Of a stretch of DNA of 64,000 nt, positions 60,498 to 64,000 are shown piece after piece. Both the position numbers and the translations under genes were made by a program. The stretch is from Kibdelosporangium banguiense. GTDB taxonomy: Bacteria; Actinomycetota; Actinomycetes; Mycobacteriales; Pseudonocardiaceae. Position 1 is the stretch's first letter. Every line of letters begins with the position of its first letter. The notes under the pieces were generated by a model that saw only the letters and a list, made by a program, of their open reading frames with translations, made no database searches and was not told the origin of the DNA. Location: positions 434,001-498,000 of the forward strand of contig NZ_JAGINW010000001.1 in NCBI RefSeq assembly GCF_017876405.1. Reading direction: 5' to 3'.

Positions 60498-62264
60498 ATG
60501 TACCCGAAGGTAAAGCGGGTTCGCCGCGGCGACCGCGTGTATGAGTACCTGGAACTGGTGGAAGGCCACCGGGTCGACGGCCAGGTGCGGCAGCGCGTTG
60601 TGGCAAAACTGGGCCGGTTGGACGAGCTGACCGCCACGGGCCGGTTGGAGCAGCTGGTAGCAGGCCTGGCCCGGCTGGACTCACCCCCGGTCGGCACCCG
60701 CCGCGAGGTCGGCCCGCTGCTACTGGTCACGCACTACCTGAACCGGCTGGGACTGACCGAGATCGTCGATGACACCGCCCCGATGCGGGGACGGGCCTCG
60801 GCCACCCACGGGGAGATCATCGCCGCGCTGGTCGCCAACCGGCTGTGCGGGCCGGCGCCGCTCTACGACGTGGCCGGATGGGCCACCTCCGCAGCGGTAG
60901 CCGAACTGATCGGCGTCCCGGCGTTGCTGCTCAACGACGACCGGCTCGGCCGGGCGCTGGAAGCGCTGGCACCGGTGGCCGAACAGGTCCGCTGCCAACT
61001 ACTCCTCCGCGCGATCGAGACCTTCGCGGTGGCCGACGCCTCCCGGCTGCACCTGGATCTGACCGCGGTCCGGTTCGCCGGCCGGCACACCGATTCGGCG
61101 CTGGTGGCCAAGGGATGGGCCGCCGATCGCAGTTTCGGCCGGCAGGTCAAAACCCTGCAAGCAACCACGACAACCGGAGTATCGCTGTACTTCCGGCCGC
61201 ACAAAGGCTCCGCCAACGAACTGCCCGCGTTCACCGCGGCCCTGGACGCACTGCGCGCCTGTCTGCCAGCCGGGCTGGTCGCGGTCGCCGACTCCGGCCT
61301 GGGCTACCTGACCACCCTGTGCGCGCTCGATACTGCGGCAACCCGGTTCGTGGTCCCGTTACGCGCCGACACCGGCTGGGCCCAGCGCTTCCGCGCCGAC
61401 GCAGGCACCCTCGATGCCCTGGCCGAGCTCGATTACCGCTCCCAGCGCGAACAACACCTTCCCCCGGACCGTCGAACCGTCTACAAGGGACTACTACGGC
61501 CGTTCACAGTCACCGACCGCCAGACCGGGCAGCACCGGCTGCGCGTGGCCTACATCCACTCCAGCGAAGAAGCCGCCTCCGTTACCGAGGCACGCGAACG
61601 CACCCTGACCCACGCCGAAACCGCGCTGACCAGGATCCGCAACGGGCTCGGTGGCCGCTACTACAAGACGAAGACGCAGGTCGACACCCGTGTTGCGAAG
61701 ATCATCGGACCGCACATCGCCGACCTGATCACCGTCACCACCGGACCCGCCCGTCACGGCAAACCCAGCATCCACTGGCAGCGCAACCACGACGCCATCA
61801 CCGCCGCCGCCCAACTGGACGGGCTCTACGCCCTGGCCACCAACCTGCCCGACCCACCCAACCGTGAACTGACTGCACTGGACGTGCTCACCGTCTACAA
61901 AGACCAGTGGATCGTGGAACAACGCCACCGCGACCTCAAGCAAACACTCAAAGTCCGCCCCATCTTCCTGCACAACGACGACCGGATCGAAGCCCTCATC
62001 GCGATCATCGGGATCGCGCTGCTCATCTACGGGCTCATCGAAGCCGAACTCCGCCACGCCCTCGGCCCCGACACCCCACTACCCGGCCTGCTGCCCGAAC
62101 ACCGAGCCGCGATCCCCACCAGCCGAGCCGTCCTCACCGCCTTCCACGGCCTGCACCTGACCTACACCCCCACCGGCCCACACCTCGACCGCCTCACCCC
62201 TCCCCAACGCGCCATCCTCGCTCACCTCGACATCCCCCTGCCCTGGCCCGAAAAGACCAACTAA
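60498..62264 (+). CDS. IS1634-family DDE transposase
   Basis: A protein of 588 residues. The N-terminal DNA-binding region (YPKVKRVRRGDRVYEYLELV, RQRVVAKLGRLDEL) is followed by the catalytic domain with LHLDLTAVRFAG (first Asp), LVAVADSGLGYL (second Asp) and VYKDQWIVEQRHRDLKQTLK (Glu with the YREK-like motif). The frame is intact, so the element may be mobile. ATG at 60498; TTGTGACAA just upstream. Confidence 0.93.
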   Translation: MYPKVKRVRRGDRVYEYLELVEGHRVDGQVRQRVVAKLGRLDELTATGRLEQLVAGLARLDSPPVGTRREVGPLLLVTHYLNRLGLTEIVDDTAPMRGRASATHGEIIAALVANRLCGPAPLYDVAGWATSAAVAELIGVPALLLNDDRLGRALEALAPVAEQVRCQLLLRAIETFAVADASRLHLDLTAVRFAGRHTDSALVAKGWAADRSFGRQVKTLQATTTTGVSLYFRPHKGSANELPAFTAALDALRACLPAGLVAVADSGLGYLTTLCALDTAATRFVVPLRADTGWAQRFRADAGTLDALAELDYRSQREQHLPPDRRTVYKGLLRPFTVTDRQTGQHRLRVAYIHSSEEAASVTEARERTLTHAETALTRIRNGLGGRYYKTKTQVDTRVAKIIGPHIADLITVTTGPARHGKPSIHWQRNHDAITAAAQLDGLYALATNLPDPPNRELTALDVLTVYKDQWIVEQRHRDLKQTLKVRPIFLHNDDRIEALIAIIGIALLIYGLIEAELRHALGPDTPLPGLLPEHRAAIPTSRAVLTAFHGLHLTYTPTGPHLDRLTPPQRAILAHLDIPLPWPEKTN

Positions 62265-62298
62265 CCCTTCGAACCTGACAGGCGCAGCCGCCCAACAG

Positions 62299-62316
62299 TG
62301 CGGAAAACGGGGCTAG
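62299..62316 (-). repeat. right terminal inverted repeat of the IS1634-type element
   Basis: TGCGGAAAACGGGGCTAG, the inverted copy of the left end with one mismatch. Confidence 0.8.
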
Positions 62317-62320
62317 GTCG

Positions 62321-63472
62321 TTAAGCAGCCGGCTCCTCAAGTCGCTCGACTGGCACTTGCCGGACGCATCCACTCGGTGTCACGAAGACGAAGTACCCAG
62401 GCACAGGCTGAGTGGTCAACCAACCGTTGGTACGCATACGCATCAGACGATGTCGCTTGCACAGCAGTCCGCAGTCGCGAGCGCAGGTCGAGGGGTCGGA
62501 CTTGCACCGGGATACATGGACGACGTCGCACTTCCGGGCAGGGACAGCGCACCCCGGCTGGCGGCAAGTCCTGTCTCGTACCCGGATGACGTCACCGAAG
62601 CCAGTAGCGGGATGGCTGTCTCGGTCGACCTCCAGCAGATGGCCGAATTCGTCTGTCACGAGCCGGCGGAACGTGGCGTTCCCAGCCAACTCACGACACT
62701 GCTCGGCTGTGATCGGGCCGTACTCGGACAGTTCACCAGGATGCCTGTTCAAGCCGATCAACGTTGTCAGGGGAACGGTGACGTTCACATTGACGCGGAC
62801 ACGTTCCATGTCCTTGCCCAGAACCAGGTCTCGCAGTACGTCAGCCCTGCGCTGAGCCAAAGTCCTTGTGTCATCGGCGGTCTTTGCCAGATGAGCGAGA
62901 TTGTCCAGCATGTTATAGGTCGCCTGCGTCTCATGCGCCGGGAACTTCGCGACGAGCTTCATGGAGCCGTCCTCTGCCTTGCGGGTCACGACATCGCGGT
63001 CCTCCAGTACCTGCTTTCGTTTTCGTTCAGCGGCTTCAGGGTCGACCTTCATCGCTTGGCGGCGTAGTGCACGCCGGTACTCCTTGCAGCTCGTGTGACG
63101 GCCGTGGCGCAGCACAGCTTGCTCAACCTTAGAGGCATCCTCGTTGCACAGTGGCTTTGTCACCTGCACGGTGGCTTTTGCCCGCGGCATGTCGATAATG
63201 CCTTCCTCCAAGGCAGTGACGGTTGCGGGCAGGCGGCGGACCATTTCTTCGGCTTCGATGAGCCGGTTTGTCGCAGCAGCAATGGAAAGACTGAGCACTG
63301 CGGCGATCTCTTCGTACGCGCCATCGGCCAGTTTGATACCGGCCCGGCCTGGCGGCCGGTACTCGGCGAACGTCGACAGAGCTCTGATTTGGACAGCGCT
63401 CCAGTAGGACTGCATCCGTTCTGCCAGGACGATCATCTTGAGGACTTGGGGTTCGGTGAGGTTGTTGGTCAT
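62321..63472 (-). CDS. DUF222/HNH-endonuclease-like protein
   Basis: A protein of about 383 residues. The N-terminal DUF222 helical domain (MIVLAERMQSYWSAVQIRAL, LSIAAATNRLIEAEEMVRRL, ATVTALEEGIIDMPRAKATV) leads to a C-terminal HNH-like zinc finger: RDRTCRQPGCAVPARKCDVV, CARDCGLLCKRHRLMRM. Usual members read CDxDH and CxxHHxxK; here the first is CDVVH and the second CKRHRLMRM, so the nuclease site may be damaged. These 13E12-type proteins are common and multicopy in actinobacteria. ATG at 63472; the frame extends to 63568. Confidence 0.85.
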   Translation of the reverse strand: MTNNLTEPQVLKMIVLAERMQSYWSAVQIRALSTFAEYRPPGRAGIKLADGAYEEIAAVLSLSIAAATNRLIEAEEMVRRLPATVTALEEGIIDMPRAKATVQVTKPLCNEDASKVEQAVLRHGRHTSCKEYRRALRRQAMKVDPEAAERKRKQVLEDRDVVTRKAEDGSMKLVAKFPAHETQATYNMLDNLAHLAKTADDTRTLAQRRADVLRDLVLGKDMERVRVNVNVTVPLTTLIGLNRHPGELSEYGPITAEQCRELAGNATFRRLVTDEFGHLLEVDRDSHPATGFGDVIRVRDRTCRQPGCAVPARKCDVVHVSRCKSDPSTCARDCGLLCKRHRLMRMRTNGWLTTQPVPGYFVFVTPSGCVRQVPVERLEEPAA

Positions 63473-63573
63473 GGGTTCGACCGTAGCCATTCGGAGTGGG
63501 TTTGTGGGGTTTTGGGCGGGACTTGTCCGTGCGAATGGGCCGTCCGCACGGAGTTGCCTGCTCAGCACCGAGA

Positions 63574-63608
63574 AAAATCACCCCGTCCATAGTCGTGGAC
63601 GAGGTGAT
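63574..63608 (-). terminator. intrinsic terminator with T-tract after the lipoprotein gene
   Basis: Leftward, ATCACC/GGTGAT and GTCCA/TGGAC pair around a 6-base loop with a small internal mismatch, followed by TTTTTCT. It lies about 46 bases past the lipoprotein stop. Confidence 0.75.
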
Positions 63609-63653
63609 CTCCTGACCGATCACCGGCTGGGGGACGGCAATCGGGGCCTGGGT

Positions 63654-64000
63654 TCAGTTTCCGCCCTCGACCTCGTCTGCGGCTGGAACATCGATCTTGA
63701 CTGGCTCGTCGTACGCGAAGAAGTCTGCGATGATCGTCCCGTCTCCGGAGATCCCCACCTGGAAGCGAGCAAGCCTGTTCTTGGCGTCAGTCCACAGCTT
63801 CACCGACCCCGGCTCGCCCGCGCCGAGCGGAGATTTGGCCGGATCGACAGTGACGATGTAACGAGTCGTTGGTACGCCACGAACTGTGTCAGATCCGTCC
63901 GGTGTCACTGTCGCGACTTCCTTGATCTCGTCAATGAACGACATCGGATCCCGCCCCGGTGACCGGCCGCCGCCAGCAGCTCCTCCGTCGCCGCCCAACT
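63654..64000 (-). CDS. LppX/LprG-like or related secreted protein, 3' part only
   Basis: The frame is open to the window edge; 115 residues are visible. The C-terminal part has MSFIDEIKEVATVTPDGSDT, GVPTTRYIVTVDPAKSPLGA, KLWTDAKNRLARFQVGISGD and a final acidic tail (DVPAADEVEGGN). The T-R-Y-x-V-x-V-D and W-x-D-x-x-N-R-x-x-R pattern is that of the LppX_LprAFG-like lipoproteins that carry lipids across the actinobacterial envelope. The signal peptide lies outside the window, so export is inferred. Confidence 0.65.
   Translation of the reverse strand, partial: LGGDGGAAGGGRSPGRDPMSFIDEIKEVATVTPDGSDTVRGVPTTRYIVTVDPAKSPLGAGEPGSVKLWTDAKNRLARFQVGISGDGTIIADFFAYDEPVKIDVPAADEVEGGN

Larger units (their letters stand above)
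60301..62316 (+). mobile_element. IS1634-family insertion sequence
   Basis: About 2.0 kb bounded by 18-bp inverted repeats (60301-60318 and 62299-62316), encoding one DDE transposase. The members of this family usually make long target duplications, but the flanks do not match each other, so the duplication has been lost or the ends were rearranged. TTGTGACAA occurs twice (60413 and 60488) in the leader, possibly transposase-binding or promoter sites. It sits between a response regulator 3' end and 4 bases after the DUF222 stop. Confidence 0.82.

Noticed and set aside
60256..62361. Possible target-site duplication of the IS1634-type element (GTCGTT occurs at 60256 and again just outside the right end at 62317)
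   Set aside because: The similarity ends after 6 bases, and the bases that directly abut the left repeat do not match those after the right repeat.

Overview
The window is GC-rich DNA with dense, often overlapping genes, frequent GTG starts and strong GGAGG ribosome binding sites. Its families (DUF5313, DUF6542, DUF222/HNH, EspR-like XRE plus ImmA pairs, LCP proteins, NlpC/P60 hydrolases, CsoR) are typical of Actinobacteria. The overall mix fits the Pseudonocardiales, but that placement is inference from gene content; no rRNA or tRNA gene is visible.

Layout. 1-9.6 kb: the end of an ECF sigma factor gene, a CoA-binding protein, a UvrA-like ABC ATPase, an NlpC/P60 hydrolase, a shikimate-dehydrogenase-like enzyme, and an ArsR regulator whose SRPBCC partner gene has been separated from it by an IS110-family element. 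9.7-26.9 kb: the centre of the window, a complete actinobacterial (group 1h/'group 5'-type) uptake [NiFe]-hydrogenase island. One arm runs leftward (small subunit, large subunit, NifU-like, DUF5947, DUF6084 and two very small proteins). The other runs rightward (XRE regulator, YceI, isomerase-like, second XRE regulator, two SIS proteins around a HypC-like protein, a 427-residue unknown, maturation protease, HypC, HypD, HypE, HypA, HypB). HypF sits at the far left, convergent with the leftward arm.

26.9-42.9 kb: a lipoprotein/response regulator/kinase operon, a cell-wall cluster (polysaccharide deacetylase, LCP ligase, DUF6542), a methyltransferase with its regulator, a CsoR/copper-chaperone pair with a textbook CsoR operator, a MarR/amidohydrolase divergon, a phosphodiesterase, an ATP-dependent DNA ligase, a CrcB pair, a TetR/amidohydrolase operon, an oxidoreductase and an XRE/ImmA pair. 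43-50 kb: a secreted TAP-type alpha/beta hydrolase, a secreted GH5-CBM35 glycosidase, MoaA and MoaC (with a DasR-like site at moaA), and an MFS transporter carrying an unusual repeated C-terminal tail.

50-64 kb: DinB, a decayed FAD-oxidase fragment, DUF5313, SnoaL-like and HdeD-like proteins; a five-gene signalling cassette (two paired membrane sensors, one lacking its phospho-acceptor histidine, two NarL-type regulators and a small kinase); a DeoR/DUF4406 operon; a response regulator whose 3' end is replaced by the left end of an IS1634-type element; a DUF222/HNH protein; and the end of a lipoprotein gene.

The most interesting points are: the uncharacterised accessory genes of the hydrogenase island; a structured region upstream of the IS110 transposase that could encode a bridge RNA; the NGVRVT-repeat tail on the MFS transporter; the kinase/pseudokinase pair; a stand-alone protein ending in an amyloid-signalling-like motif; and two dispersed copies of a PafBC-like promoter repeat.
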